NCBI RefSeq assembly: GCF_031932625.1
Contig: NZ_JAVSCK010000002.1
Location: forward strand, 434,001 to 498,000
Source of the DNA: Hwangdonia seohaensis
Lineage (GTDB): Bacteria; Bacteroidota; Bacteroidia; Flavobacteriales; Flavobacteriaceae
Reading direction: 5' to 3'
Length of the DNA: 64,000 nucleotides
The notes under the pieces were generated by a model. The model made no database searches, was not told where the DNA came from, and was given only the letters and a program-made list of their open reading frames with translations. This document shows, piece by piece, positions 25,486-33,921 of the stretch. Both the position numbers and the translations under genes were made by a program. The first letter of the stretch is position 1. The number at the start of each line of letters is the position of its first letter.

Positions 25486-25911
25486 TTGAAAATCAGCTAT
25501 GAGTTAAATGAAGTTAAAAACGTTGCAAAGAAAATAATTGAAAATGCAACTAGTAAAACTTTATTATTTTATGGTAATATGGGAGTTGGTAAAACAACGC
25601 TAATAAAAGCCTTAGTTAAAGCACTTGGTAGTGATGATGAAGTAAGCAGCCCAACCTTTTCAATTGTTAATGAATATCAAATTGATGACGGACTGATTTA
25701 TCATTTCGATTTATATAGAATAAACGATATTGAAGAGGCTTATAATTTTGGTATAGAAGATTATTTAGATTCTGAACATTGGAAGTTAATTGAATGGCCA
25801 GAAAAAATTGAATCGGTTTTGTATGAAGATTTTAATACAATTCATATTGATTTTGACAACAGAAACAAAAGAATTTTAAAAATAAATATTAAAGCAGACA
25901 GTCTAAATTAA
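25486..25911 (+). CDS. tsaE: tRNA t6A synthesis ATPase TsaE
   Basis: 141 residues. The Walker A loop GNMGVGKTTLIKAL lies at about 30-44, with the family motif SSPTFSIVNEY at about 61-71 and the acidic FDLYRI strand at about 83-88. TsaE is the ATPase partner of TsaB and TsaD in making N6-threonylcarbamoyladenosine on tRNA. No in-frame ATG is available, and the TTG at 25486 gives the expected N-terminus KISYELNEV. The location between porX and ald matches gene order I recall from other flavobacteria. Confidence 0.93.
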   Translation: MKISYELNEVKNVAKKIIENATSKTLLFYGNMGVGKTTLIKALVKALGSDDEVSSPTFSIVNEYQIDDGLIYHFDLYRINDIEEAYNFGIEDYLDSEHWKLIEWPEKIESVLYEDFNTIHIDFDNRNKRILKINIKADSLN

Positions 25912-26049
25912 AGTATAATTTGAATAAAAAAATAACATAAACACTCTAAAATTTGAAGAATTACGGGAAACCCACAGCGTAAATTTTAAAAAACACGGTT
26001 TTTAACATAATTTTAACATTTAAGCACTTTCTTCAAGATAGTCATTAGT

Positions 26050-26057
26050 TACATTTG
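26050..26057 (+). promoter_or_regulatory. Predicted -7 box for the small secreted peptide gene
   Basis: TACATTTG is an exact match to TAnnTTTG and lies 36 bases upstream of the ATG at 26094. The -33 position shows TTT rather than TTG. It supports transcription of the 47-codon frame and the overlapping membrane-protein gene as one unit. Confidence 0.45.
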
Positions 26058-26093
26058 GATTAAATAATTAATTAATTTAAATCCCTTAAAAGA

Positions 26094-26237
26094 ATGAAAA
26101 CTAAAAAGTATTTAATGGCAATCGCAATTTTTGGAGGTATGTTATTCTTAGCCCAATCTGCTAATCAGTACAACCTTGATGCACAACAAACAGCAAAAAT
26201 TGACAAAAGAAAGATTAAAGTTCCAACACACGGATAG
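26094..26237 (+). CDS. Small secreted peptide overlapping the next gene
   Basis: A 47-codon frame starting MKTKKYLMAIAIFGGMLFLA and ending TAG. The N-terminus is a textbook signal peptide (Lys-rich n-region, 14-residue hydrophobic core) with likely cleavage around QSA. The mature part is about 24 residues, polar and basic (DAQQTAKIDKRKIKVPTHG). A promoter box lies 36 bases upstream. Its 3' end overlaps the 5' end of the membrane-protein gene in a different frame, which suggests coupled translation. The function is unknown; it could be a secreted peptide or a leader that sets expression of the downstream gene. Confidence 0.65.
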   Translation: MKTKKYLMAIAIFGGMLFLAQSANQYNLDAQQTAKIDKRKIKVPTHG

Positions 26238-26721
26238 AAAATCTTTAGTTATAGGTAGTATAATTGCAACACTAATAGCAATTACACCATTCCTATATAC
26301 TTTATACAAAAGTGTTCCAGATGTAAAAACCTGGGACACTTTTTTTGGTATTTATGAGAGCAATTATTACGAAAGTATCCATGTGTTAGCATGGACTCTT
26401 ATCACAAAGTTTATTCCTTTATTCTTGTTGTTTATATGGTTTTTTACTTGCAAACATTGGTGGTATCATACTTTATTGGTGCCAATTGCTATGTATGTAT
26501 TCCAGATAATCCAAGTGTTTAATGACGATTTAATTTTTGCTGAAGAAAACCAAGTCATTTATTTATTACCTGTTATGGCAATAGTTATACCCTCAATTTA
26601 TCTAATTAGAGCACGAATATTCAATAAAATAAATGAGGCCAATAAATCTTTAGAAGAACTAGAGGATGAATTTAAAATATCTCCCAAAAACTTTTGGGCC
26701 AAAATAAAACAGTATTTTTAA
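26179..26721 (+). CDS. Four-helix membrane protein, unknown function
   Basis: About 180 residues from the ATG at 26179. A TTG at 26200, giving TKERLKFQHTDRKS at the N-terminus, is an equally reasonable start, because the first eight residues are low-complexity and overlap the upstream peptide frame. Four hydrophobic segments are visible (about 26-44, 70-90, 93-110 and 127-145), with a conserved-looking LFIWFFTCKHWWYHTLL segment. The C-terminal tail is charged and helical (NEANKSLEELEDEFKIS). It looks like a flavobacterial inner-membrane protein of unknown role. Its stop shares a TTAA with the stop of the converging receptor gene. Confidence 0.75.
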   Translation: MHNKQQKLTKERLKFQHTDRKSLVIGSIIATLIAITPFLYTLYKSVPDVKTWDTFFGIYESNYYESIHVLAWTLITKFIPLFLLFIWFFTCKHWWYHTLLVPIAMYVFQIIQVFNDDLIFAEENQVIYLLPVMAIVIPSIYLIRARIFNKINEANKSLEELEDEFKISPKNFWAKIKQYF

Positions 26722-29144
26722 TTGGTTATGTTGCCCAATCTGTCACGTTCGTCTAATATTATTTCTTTTTTATTGGTACGCAGTCTAAAGTTTCCAAACT
26801 TATAGTTGAACCCAAAAGTAAACAACCGGTTTTCCATTCGAGATTTAAAAAACACATCTTGATTTAAATATCTTGTTGTTTGCGTAAAGTTTTGTGTATT
26901 GAATATATCTGTAACACCAATGCTTACAGATGCCCTATTATTCCATAATGTTTTTCTTAAATTAACATCAAAACCCGATCTGGCACTTACAAGTGATGCA
27001 CCGCCTGCAATAGGAGAAATATGTAAATAAGAAACATCTGCCGTTAAACTATTATCTTCTAAAAAAGAAAAGTAATTAATAATTTGAGCATATACAGACC
27101 ATTTGTCTACAGATAGCAACTCATTAGCGCTTTCAAGCGCAAAAAACTGGTTTTCATAATAAAATAACGAAGATAGCACATACAAATTCCAACGTGGCAG
27201 CACTTCAGTATATGTTGTAAAATCCAGTCCGTAAGAAATACTACTATCTATATTGGCATTAATATACTTTAATATATAATTATCATTGTCCTGAAATACG
27301 ATTTCATACGTGGGATTTTTTTCAAATGTATAATACACTTCAAAAGTGTATTTATTTTTTAAAGTATAGCCTAAAGTAAATGTATTGTCAATCTGTGGTT
27401 TTAAATACGGGTCTCCAGTTGTATAAGCATTATCATTTAAAAAGTATTTAAATGGATTTAGCTGGCTATATCTGGGTCTGTGGATGCGTTTATTATAATT
27501 AAAATAAATCTCGTTATTATCATTCAGTTTGTTTAAAATATGGAACGACGGGAAAAACTTAACATAGTTATTGTCATTCTTTTGATTTGTGGATATCGAA
27601 GTCCCTTCAATGTTTGTAAACTCAACCCTAAGACCAGATTTTAAACTCCATGCCTCCCAATCTTTCGAGTAACTGGTGTAAGCCGCATAGTTTAATTCAT
27701 CGTATAAAAACGTATCCGAGTTTTGTACGTCTTCAGTTTTTACACCGTTTTCAAAAGCAAACTGATTTAAAATACTTTCGGAATTGATATTGGATATTTT
27801 AGCTCCAGCTTCAAAATGTGCAGAGGCGCTAATGGGCAACTCGTAATCAACTTGCCCCGTATTTAGTTTTATTTCTTGACTGGAATATGTTTGAAACTTA
27901 TTGTTCCTAAATGCCGTGCTATTATTTGGCAAAAAATAACCGGTATTCACATCTTGAAAATCAGAAAAATCATAATCGGTATAATGTAAGCTGACAGACA
28001 GCTTCTCTCCTGCCCTTTTAAATTTATGAATATAATCTAAGTTAAAAGCAAGGTTAAAAGTTTCGTTTACTTTGTTATTTGATGTATTAAAAGTTGAATC
28101 CAGTACTTTGGAAATATGATAAACTTCGGTTAATGAGTTTATGTTTGTTTTACTGGCTTTTCTCGGCGCCATTAAAATATTTGCTGAAAACCCTAAACTG
28201 TTATTTTCGTTAAAATCGTAATCCAAATTGGCGTTTATATTTTGATTTGCAGATTTTCGACTTCTTTTAAAATCGGTTTCCCAACTCGTGTTATCTGAAA
28301 AATTTAACGATTCGTTGTTATGCCTAAAATCTTCCCTCGGATTTAAACTGTAATTGAAATACGTACTTAGTTTTTTAGTTTTAAAAAAATGGTTTGTGCC
28401 CAATGCATATTTTGGAAATTCCGAACCTTGTTTATAATTCCCAAAAACACTGCCGTTATACCCAGCAATAATGTTTTTACTGGTTTTGATATTAAGTACG
28501 GCTCCGCCTTCTGCTTCGTATTTTGCCGGTGGGTTTGTAATAACCTCGATAGATTTAACGTTGGTTGCCGATGTGCCCTCTAATAGTTGCTGAATTTCAT
28601 TTGACGACAAATGGACTTTTCTATCATTTATATAAACCGTGGGAGTAGCGTTTTTAATTGTAATACCACCATCATGCACCAATACACCCGGAGTATGTTT
28701 TAAAACATCCAAAACATTGGTGTTTGACAAAGTAGAGTTTTCCACATCAAAAACTAAGCGGTCAACCAGCCTTTTTATTGTTGGTCTTTTGGCAATAACA
28801 GTAACATCGTCCAGCGCCTCTAGGTTTTCTTCTAAAACAATGGTTTTTAATATAGTATCCTCATTAATCTCAACAGTTATCGAGTTTGATTTATAGCCTA
28901 AAAAGCTAACCTTAAAGGTGTAATTTCCAGCTTTTAAATTGTTAATTGTAAAAGCTCCATTTTCATCGGTTGAGGTGCCGGTAACAATATCTTTTAGCGC
29001 TTCTGAATTTTCAGTAACAACGACATTAGCATAGGCGATTGGGGCGTTTTTATCATCTTTAACAAATCCGTTTACGCTAAAATCTTGGGAAAAACAGGAA
29101 ATAGAAAAAATAAATAAAAGGAAATGAGTAGGTTTTAAAATCAT
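26718..29144 (-). CDS. Outer-membrane beta-barrel receptor (TonB-dependent-receptor-like)
   Basis: 808 residues. The N-terminal hydrophobic segment ends SISCFSQ and is probably a signal peptide. A carboxypeptidase-regulatory-like domain follows (about 22-105, VNGFVKDDKNAPIAYANVVV...FTINNLKAGNYTFKVSFLGYKS). Next is a plug-like domain (about 112-220, with TPGVLVHDGGITIKNATPTVYINDR and NPPAKYEAEGGAVLNI), then a long outer-membrane barrel rich in alternating aromatic strands. No TonB box is obvious, and it matches the 'outer membrane beta-barrel family' type. No SusD partner is adjacent, so it is more likely a metal, siderophore or peptide receptor than a glycan importer. The substrate cannot be told. 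Confidence 0.88.
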   Translation of the reverse strand: MILKPTHFLLFIFSISCFSQDFSVNGFVKDDKNAPIAYANVVVTENSEALKDIVTGTSTDENGAFTINNLKAGNYTFKVSFLGYKSNSITVEINEDTILKTIVLEENLEALDDVTVIAKRPTIKRLVDRLVFDVENSTLSNTNVLDVLKHTPGVLVHDGGITIKNATPTVYINDRKVHLSSNEIQQLLEGTSATNVKSIEVITNPPAKYEAEGGAVLNIKTSKNIIAGYNGSVFGNYKQGSEFPKYALGTNHFFKTKKLSTYFNYSLNPREDFRHNNESLNFSDNTSWETDFKRSRKSANQNINANLDYDFNENNSLGFSANILMAPRKASKTNINSLTEVYHISKVLDSTFNTSNNKVNETFNLAFNLDYIHKFKRAGEKLSVSLHYTDYDFSDFQDVNTGYFLPNNSTAFRNNKFQTYSSQEIKLNTGQVDYELPISASAHFEAGAKISNINSESILNQFAFENGVKTEDVQNSDTFLYDELNYAAYTSYSKDWEAWSLKSGLRVEFTNIEGTSISTNQKNDNNYVKFFPSFHILNKLNDNNEIYFNYNKRIHRPRYSQLNPFKYFLNDNAYTTGDPYLKPQIDNTFTLGYTLKNKYTFEVYYTFEKNPTYEIVFQDNDNYILKYINANIDSSISYGLDFTTYTEVLPRWNLYVLSSLFYYENQFFALESANELLSVDKWSVYAQIINYFSFLEDNSLTADVSYLHISPIAGGASLVSARSGFDVNLRKTLWNNRASVSIGVTDIFNTQNFTQTTRYLNQDVFFKSRMENRLFTFGFNYKFGNFRLRTNKKEIILDERDRLGNITN

Positions 29145-29159
29145 AGTCTATCTAAAACA

Positions 29160-29167
29160 CAAACATA
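29160..29167 (-). promoter_or_regulatory. Predicted receptor-gene -7 box
   Basis: Minus-strand TATGTTTG, exact to TAnnTTTG, 16 bases upstream of the receptor ATG. The nearest TTG is 27 bases further, longer than the usual spacing. Confidence 0.35.
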
Positions 29168-29309
29168 AAATAATTATACTAAATAGAGATGGGGCAAATC
29201 CACATTAATTCCAAAATTTTTTCTTACAGAAATTATAAAATAATATTCTTCTCTATGTAAAGCAATCAGAAATTATTCGTAATTTCATTTTTATTTAACA
29301 AACCAAACC

Positions 29310-30509
29310 ATGTCAAAATACTTGTCACCTTTTACTAAACAACAACTTTTGCCTCAAGAGGAAATGCTTGAAATCAAAAAACGAAAAGGTAAACTTTTTA
29401 TTGGAATCCCAAAAGAAACAGCTTATCAGGAAAAAAGAGTCTGTTTAACACCAGATGCCGTTTCTGCACTTGTTTATAACGGGCATCAGGTTTTAATGGA
29501 GTCTGGAGCTGGTGAAGGCGCCAATTTTAGCGATAAGGATTATAGTGAAGCAGGTGCGGAAATAACAAAAGATACGGCTAAGGTTTTTTCGTGCCCCATG
29601 ATTTTAAAAGTAGAACCACCAAGCCTGGAGCAAATAAAATTAATTAACCCACAAACCATATTAATATCTGCTTTACAGCTTAAAACTCAAGAAAAAACAT
29701 ACTTCGAAGCCTTGGCGTCAAAGCGTATTACGGCCTTGGCCTTTGAGTTTATTAGAGACGCAGACGGTACCTATCCTGCCGTTAGGTCATTAAGTGAAAT
29801 TGCAGGTACGGCATCTACCTTAATTGCCGCCGAATTACTATCTAATAGTACAGATGGCAATGGGTTAATGTTTGGTAACATTAGTGGTGTTCCGCCCGTT
29901 GAAGTAGTTATTCTCGGTGCGGGAACCGTAGGCGAATTTGCCGCCAGAAGCGCTATTGGTTTAGGCGCCAATGTAAAAATATTCGATAATTCCATTACAA
30001 AATTAAGAAGCATTCAAACCAATCTTGGACGCCCGCTTTTTACTTCAACTTTACAACCAAAAAACCTAACCAAAGCCTTAAAACGATGCGATGTTGCTAT
30101 TGGTGCAGTACGCGGAAAAAACCGATCGCCTATTTTGGTTACCGAAGCTATGGTGCAACACATGAAAAAAGGCGCCGTAATAATTGATGTTAGTATTGAT
30201 ATGGGCGGTTGCTTTGAAACCAGTGAGGTTACTACACACAAAAAGCCAACATTTATAAAGCATAACGTGGTACACTATTGTGTGCCAAATATACCTGCAA
30301 AATACTCCCGAACCGCTTCCGTTTCAATAAGCAACATTTTTACACCTTATTTGTTAAAAATAGCCGAAGAAGGCGGTATTGAAAATTCTCTAAGATTTGA
30401 TAGAGGTTTAAAAAATGGATTGTATTTTTACCACGGGATTTTAACCAGCAAACCTGTTGGCGAATGGTTCGATTTAAAGTATAGCGATATTAATTTGCTC
30501 ATATTTTAG
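29310..30509 (+). CDS. ald: Alanine dehydrogenase
   Basis: 399 residues. The N-terminal alanine dehydrogenase / transhydrogenase domain shows FIGIPKETAYQEKRVCLTPDAV (about 31-52) and GAGEGANFSDKDY. The NAD-binding Rossmann motif VVILGAGTVGEFAARSA lies at about 198-214. GKNRSPILVTEAMV and DVSIDMGGCFETS (about 255-310) match the conserved second half. It interconverts L-alanine with pyruvate and ammonia using NAD. An N-terminal extension of about 25 residues and a long tail make it slightly longer than the typical 370-residue enzyme, as I recall for flavobacterial homologues. Confidence 0.92.
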   Translation: MSKYLSPFTKQQLLPQEEMLEIKKRKGKLFIGIPKETAYQEKRVCLTPDAVSALVYNGHQVLMESGAGEGANFSDKDYSEAGAEITKDTAKVFSCPMILKVEPPSLEQIKLINPQTILISALQLKTQEKTYFEALASKRITALAFEFIRDADGTYPAVRSLSEIAGTASTLIAAELLSNSTDGNGLMFGNISGVPPVEVVILGAGTVGEFAARSAIGLGANVKIFDNSITKLRSIQTNLGRPLFTSTLQPKNLTKALKRCDVAIGAVRGKNRSPILVTEAMVQHMKKGAVIIDVSIDMGGCFETSEVTTHKKPTFIKHNVVHYCVPNIPAKYSRTASVSISNIFTPYLLKIAEEGGIENSLRFDRGLKNGLYFYHGILTSKPVGEWFDLKYSDINLLIF

Positions 30510-30546
30510 AACCAGCTTTCCTTATTAAACGTTATTTTTTAGGTAT

Positions 30547-30900
30547 ATGAAATTAATACAGCGTATTGGCTACTATTTGGGCGGCTTCTCAATAGGGTTA
30601 ATTATTTTGGCTTTTTTTTTAAACGGTAAAAAGGTGTCTTGCGATTATGGACCAGATGCCAGGGTTTTAAAAAACATCAATTCAAAAGTTATAAAATATA
30701 ATGATGATACCATTAATGATAGTATCGCCATACGTTATGTTTTAAAAAAGGGTGATATTAATTTTTCTAAAAGCGAAACACGGCAAAAACCATGTGGTAT
30801 TTATGTGATAGAAGGCGATTATAACGAAAAGGAAATTATTCTAACCGTTGAAAATTGCGATAGCACTGCCACAGTAACTAACGTGAAAACAGTATGGTAA
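30547..30900 (+). CDS. DUF4258-type membrane-anchored protein
   Basis: 117 residues with one N-terminal membrane helix (about 9-26, YLGGFSIGLIILAFFLNG). A small extracytoplasmic domain of about 85 residues contains two Cys-bearing segments (KVSCDYGPDARVLKNI and KPCGIYVIEGDYNEKEIILTVENC). It resembles DUF4258 proteins by pattern, but I cannot assign activity. Its last codons overlap the start of the sugar transferase gene by seven bases, so the two are almost certainly cotranscribed and coupled. Confidence 0.75.
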   Translation: MKLIQRIGYYLGGFSIGLIILAFFLNGKKVSCDYGPDARVLKNINSKVIKYNDDTINDSIAIRYVLKKGDINFSKSETRQKPCGIYVIEGDYNEKEIILTVENCDSTATVTNVKTVW

Positions 30901-31487
30901 AACGCGTTTTCGATTTGGTTTTTTCCTTTATAGGATTACTACTCCTCGCTCCTTTTCTCATATTAATTGCCATTTTAATCAAAGTTGATTCTAAAGGTCC
31001 CGTTTTGTTTATTCAGAATCGGGTTGGTAAAAACAATGTCGATTTTAACATTTTTAAGTTTAGAACGATGCATGTTAAGTCCGAAAAAAAGGGATTGTTA
31101 ACGTTGGGCAATCATGATTCGCGTATCACCAAAATCGGCTATTTTTTACGACGTTATAAAATCGATGAATTCCCTCAACTTATAAATATTTTAAAGGGCG
31201 ATATGAGTTTTGTTGGTCCAAGACCGGAATTGCGTTATTATGTAAATTTTTATAACGATGATGACATGAGAATTTTTAAAGTCAGACCGGGCATTACGGG
31301 ATTGGCATCGTTAAAATACAGAAACGAAGTTGAGCTTTTAAAAGCTGCCGAAAATCCCGAGGAATTTTTTATTAAAACCATAATTCCTGATAAATTACGG
31401 TTTAATAAAATGTATATTGAAAAGCGCAATTTCTTTTTTGACTTAAAACTGATTTTCTTAACGGTAATAAAAGTAATTACAAAATAG
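30894..31487 (+). CDS. Undecaprenyl-phosphate sugar phosphotransferase (small, WcaJ/PglC class)
   Basis: 197 residues, the minimal bacterial sugar-transferase size. One reentrant or membrane helix lies at about 8-30, followed by the KVDSKGPVLFIQNRVGK and FNIFKFRTM motifs. The catalytic region has DEFPQLINILKGDMSFVGPRPEL (about 97-119) and KVRPGITGLASLKYR. It transfers a sugar-1-phosphate from a UDP-sugar to undecaprenyl phosphate, priming glycan assembly. The next gene is a soluble CapD-like dehydratase, so the pair may form a small glycan or glycosylation locus separate from the main cluster. Confidence 0.92.
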   Translation: MVKRVFDLVFSFIGLLLLAPFLILIAILIKVDSKGPVLFIQNRVGKNNVDFNIFKFRTMHVKSEKKGLLTLGNHDSRITKIGYFLRRYKIDEFPQLINILKGDMSFVGPRPELRYYVNFYNDDDMRIFKVRPGITGLASLKYRNEVELLKAAENPEEFFIKTIIPDKLRFNKMYIEKRNFFFDLKLIFLTVIKVITK

Positions 31488-31586
31488 AATGGTTTTTATT
31501 TACTATTTGTTATAAAGACTAAATATTCCTATTTTGCACATGTGAATTTTATATAAAAGCCTATATTTCACCGAAGTTAATAGCCC

Positions 31587-32645
31587 ATGGATGCGTCAGT
31601 CTCAAATCATATTCAACAATTAATTAACGATTCCGGTTTACTTCATTTAAAGAATAATTCTAAAAAAAACTATCGCAGCTTAGATTTTTCAAACGACACT
31701 ATTTTAATTACAGGTGCAGCAGGTTCTATAGGTAGCGAGCTTTCAAAACAACTCATACATTGCCGTTACAAAAAACTTATTTTAGTTGATATAGCCGAAT
31801 CGCCGCTTTACGAACTTCAACAAGAATTAGAGGGCGATACAGATGATGTAGAATTTATATTACTAAACATAACCGATAAAGCATCTCTGGATTATCTTTT
31901 TAAAACACACCAACCAACACTGGTTTTTCATACCGCAGCGTACAAACATGTGCCATTAATGGAATGTATTCCTTATGAAGCCGTGAAGCTCAATATTATT
32001 GGCACGAAACTTTTGGCAGATTTATCCATTGTGCACGAGGTTAAAAAATTCGTTTTTATTTCTACCGATAAAGCCGTTAATCCCATAAGTGCTATGGGAA
32101 TGACAAAGCGTATTGCCGAACGCTACTTATTGCATTTGAACAATCCGGACCAAACTAAATTCATCATCACACGGTTTGGAAATATATTTGGTTCAAGTGG
32201 TTCGGTTGTGCCTTTATTTATAAATCAAATTCATTCAGGAAAACCGTTAACCGTTACCAATAAAGACATTTCCCGCTATTTTATCTGTAAACATAAAGCG
32301 TGTAATTTGATATTGGAAATAGCAACTTTTAAAGATTTTAAGCCTTCTGTTTTTACTTTTAACATGGGAACGCCAATTAAAATAATGGATTTAGCGAAAG
32401 CCTTAACGACATTTTATAGCGAAGACATAGCTATTAAAATCACAAAAATTCGCCCTGGTGAAAAACTGCATGAGGAGATAGTAACGAAAAATGAAACATT
32501 GATGCCCACACCGCACAAAGATATTATGCGTGTGAAAAGCAAAAATGGAGAGCTTACAAAAGCAATGGATATTGATGAATTATTGGAAATTTCACCTTAT
32601 AATTCACTTTCAGAAATTAAAGCAATTCTTGAAAAGTATATGTGA
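31587..32645 (+). CDS. Soluble CapD-like nucleotide-sugar dehydratase/epimerase
   Basis: 352 residues, lacking the membrane and first nucleotide-binding domains of full-length CapD/PglF. The extended SDR nucleotide-binding loop is ITGAAGSIGSELSKQL (about 39-54). The conserved TAAYKHVPLMECIPYEAVKLN and FISTDKAVNPISAMGMTKR blocks cover the active site, and RPGEKLHEE appears near the C-terminus. The family performs 4,6-dehydration (often with C5 epimerisation) of UDP-GlcNAc. It is a paralogue of the 651-residue protein at 39468-41423. It ends directly against the stop codon of the converging proline dehydrogenase gene. Confidence 0.9.
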   Translation: MDASVSNHIQQLINDSGLLHLKNNSKKNYRSLDFSNDTILITGAAGSIGSELSKQLIHCRYKKLILVDIAESPLYELQQELEGDTDDVEFILLNITDKASLDYLFKTHQPTLVFHTAAYKHVPLMECIPYEAVKLNIIGTKLLADLSIVHEVKKFVFISTDKAVNPISAMGMTKRIAERYLLHLNNPDQTKFIITRFGNIFGSSGSVVPLFINQIHSGKPLTVTNKDISRYFICKHKACNLILEIATFKDFKPSVFTFNMGTPIKIMDLAKALTTFYSEDIAIKITKIRPGEKLHEEIVTKNETLMPTPHKDIMRVKSKNGELTKAMDIDELLEISPYNSLSEIKAILEKYM

Positions 32646-33824
32646 TTATTTTTGTTTTCTACGTTTCTTCTCTTTGGCCAATAAATTAAGTTCTCTACTG
32701 GTTTGTCCGGCAACCGATGTGTTTTCTTCGGCACGTCTAATCAAATAGGGCATCACATCTCTTACTGGGCCAAAAGGCATGTACTTTGCTACGTTATAGC
32801 CTCTGTCTGCCAAATTATAACTAATATGGTCGCTCATCCCGTATAACTGTCCAAACCAAACACGCGGATCGTTATTTTCCAAACCGTGTTCTTGCATGAG
32901 TTGCATTAATAAATACGAGCTCTCTTCGTTGTGCGTTCCAGAGAACAGAGAAATGTCATTTAAGTTATCTAAAATATATCTTAGGCCTTCATCAAAATTG
33001 GTATCGGTTGCTTTTTTATTTTCGCAAATAGGTGATACATACCCTTTTTCTTCCGCACGGTCATTTTCTTTTTCCATGTAAGCGCCACGTACCAATTTAT
33101 AGCCCAAATAAAACCCCTCTTTTTTTGCCAAGGCATGTTGTTGTTTTAAAAAGTCCAATCTATCGTGCCTGTACATTTGTAAGGTATTAAAAACAATAGA
33201 CTTTTCGGTATTGTACTTTCGCATCATTTGTGTAATCAAATCATCGGCGGCATCTTGCATCCAACTTTCTTCGGCATCAATTAAAATAGCAATGTCATTT
33301 TCCTTGGATTTTTTACAAACAGCATCGTATCTGTTCACTACCCTTTCCCATTCTTCTTGTTCCTTTTCTGTTAAAGCTTCGCCTTTGCTTAATTTTTCAT
33401 ATAAATAAAACCGACCAAAACCAGTTGGCTTAAACACCGCAATTGGAATCGCATCAATTTCCTTTGCGAAATCTATAATTTTTAGAACCACCTTTAATGC
33501 CGCATCAAATTGGGTTACATTTTCTTTGCCTTCAACAGAATAATCAAGAACGGAGCTCACTCCTTTTTCATACATTCTATCTATAACGGGTAAGCAATCA
33601 TCTTCGTTTACACCACCGCAAAAATGGTCGAATACCGTAGAGCGGATAAGCCCTTCGATGGGCAGATGTGCCTTTATTGCAAAGTTGGTTGCTGCGGTTC
33701 CTATTTTTACCAAAGGCTCGATAGAAATCATTTTAAACAAAAAATAGGCGCGCTCTAACTCAGAGTCACTTTTAAGCGCGAAAGCTATTTCGGTATTTTC
33801 AAAAATAGGGTCGACTTTTTGCAT
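32646..33824 (-). CDS. Proline dehydrogenase
   Basis: About 392 residues from the ATG at 33824. The frame opens earlier at a TTG (33845), but that lies inside the predicted promoter box, so the ATG is preferred. The FAD-binding (beta/alpha)8 barrel motifs are present: AIPIAVFKPTGFGRFYLYEKL, ILIDAEESWMQD, TLQMYRHDRLDFL, GYKLVRGAYMEKENDRAEEKGY and FGQLYGMSDHISYNLA. It oxidises proline to pyrroline-5-carboxylate; the second enzyme is not in the window. It is divergent from aroB. Confidence 0.93.
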   Translation of the reverse strand: MQKVDPIFENTEIAFALKSDSELERAYFLFKMISIEPLVKIGTAATNFAIKAHLPIEGLIRSTVFDHFCGGVNEDDCLPVIDRMYEKGVSSVLDYSVEGKENVTQFDAALKVVLKIIDFAKEIDAIPIAVFKPTGFGRFYLYEKLSKGEALTEKEQEEWERVVNRYDAVCKKSKENDIAILIDAEESWMQDAADDLITQMMRKYNTEKSIVFNTLQMYRHDRLDFLKQQHALAKKEGFYLGYKLVRGAYMEKENDRAEEKGYVSPICENKKATDTNFDEGLRYILDNLNDISLFSGTHNEESSYLLMQLMQEHGLENNDPRVWFGQLYGMSDHISYNLADRGYNVAKYMPFGPVRDVMPYLIRRAEENTSVAGQTSRELNLLAKEKKRRKQK

Positions 33825-33842
33825 AATCAATAAAATTTTGCA

Positions 33843-33850
33843 CAAATATA
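33843..33850 (-). promoter_or_regulatory. Predicted proline dehydrogenase -7 box
   Basis: Minus-strand TATATTTG, exact to TAnnTTTG, 18 bases upstream of the ATG at 33824. No -33 TTG at the expected spacing. Confidence 0.4.
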
Positions 33851-33921
33851 ATTAAGAGTTCGTTATCATTTTATATAAAAACTCCTTAATTTCACTGCTT
33901 TAATTAACCGTATTATTTTTT

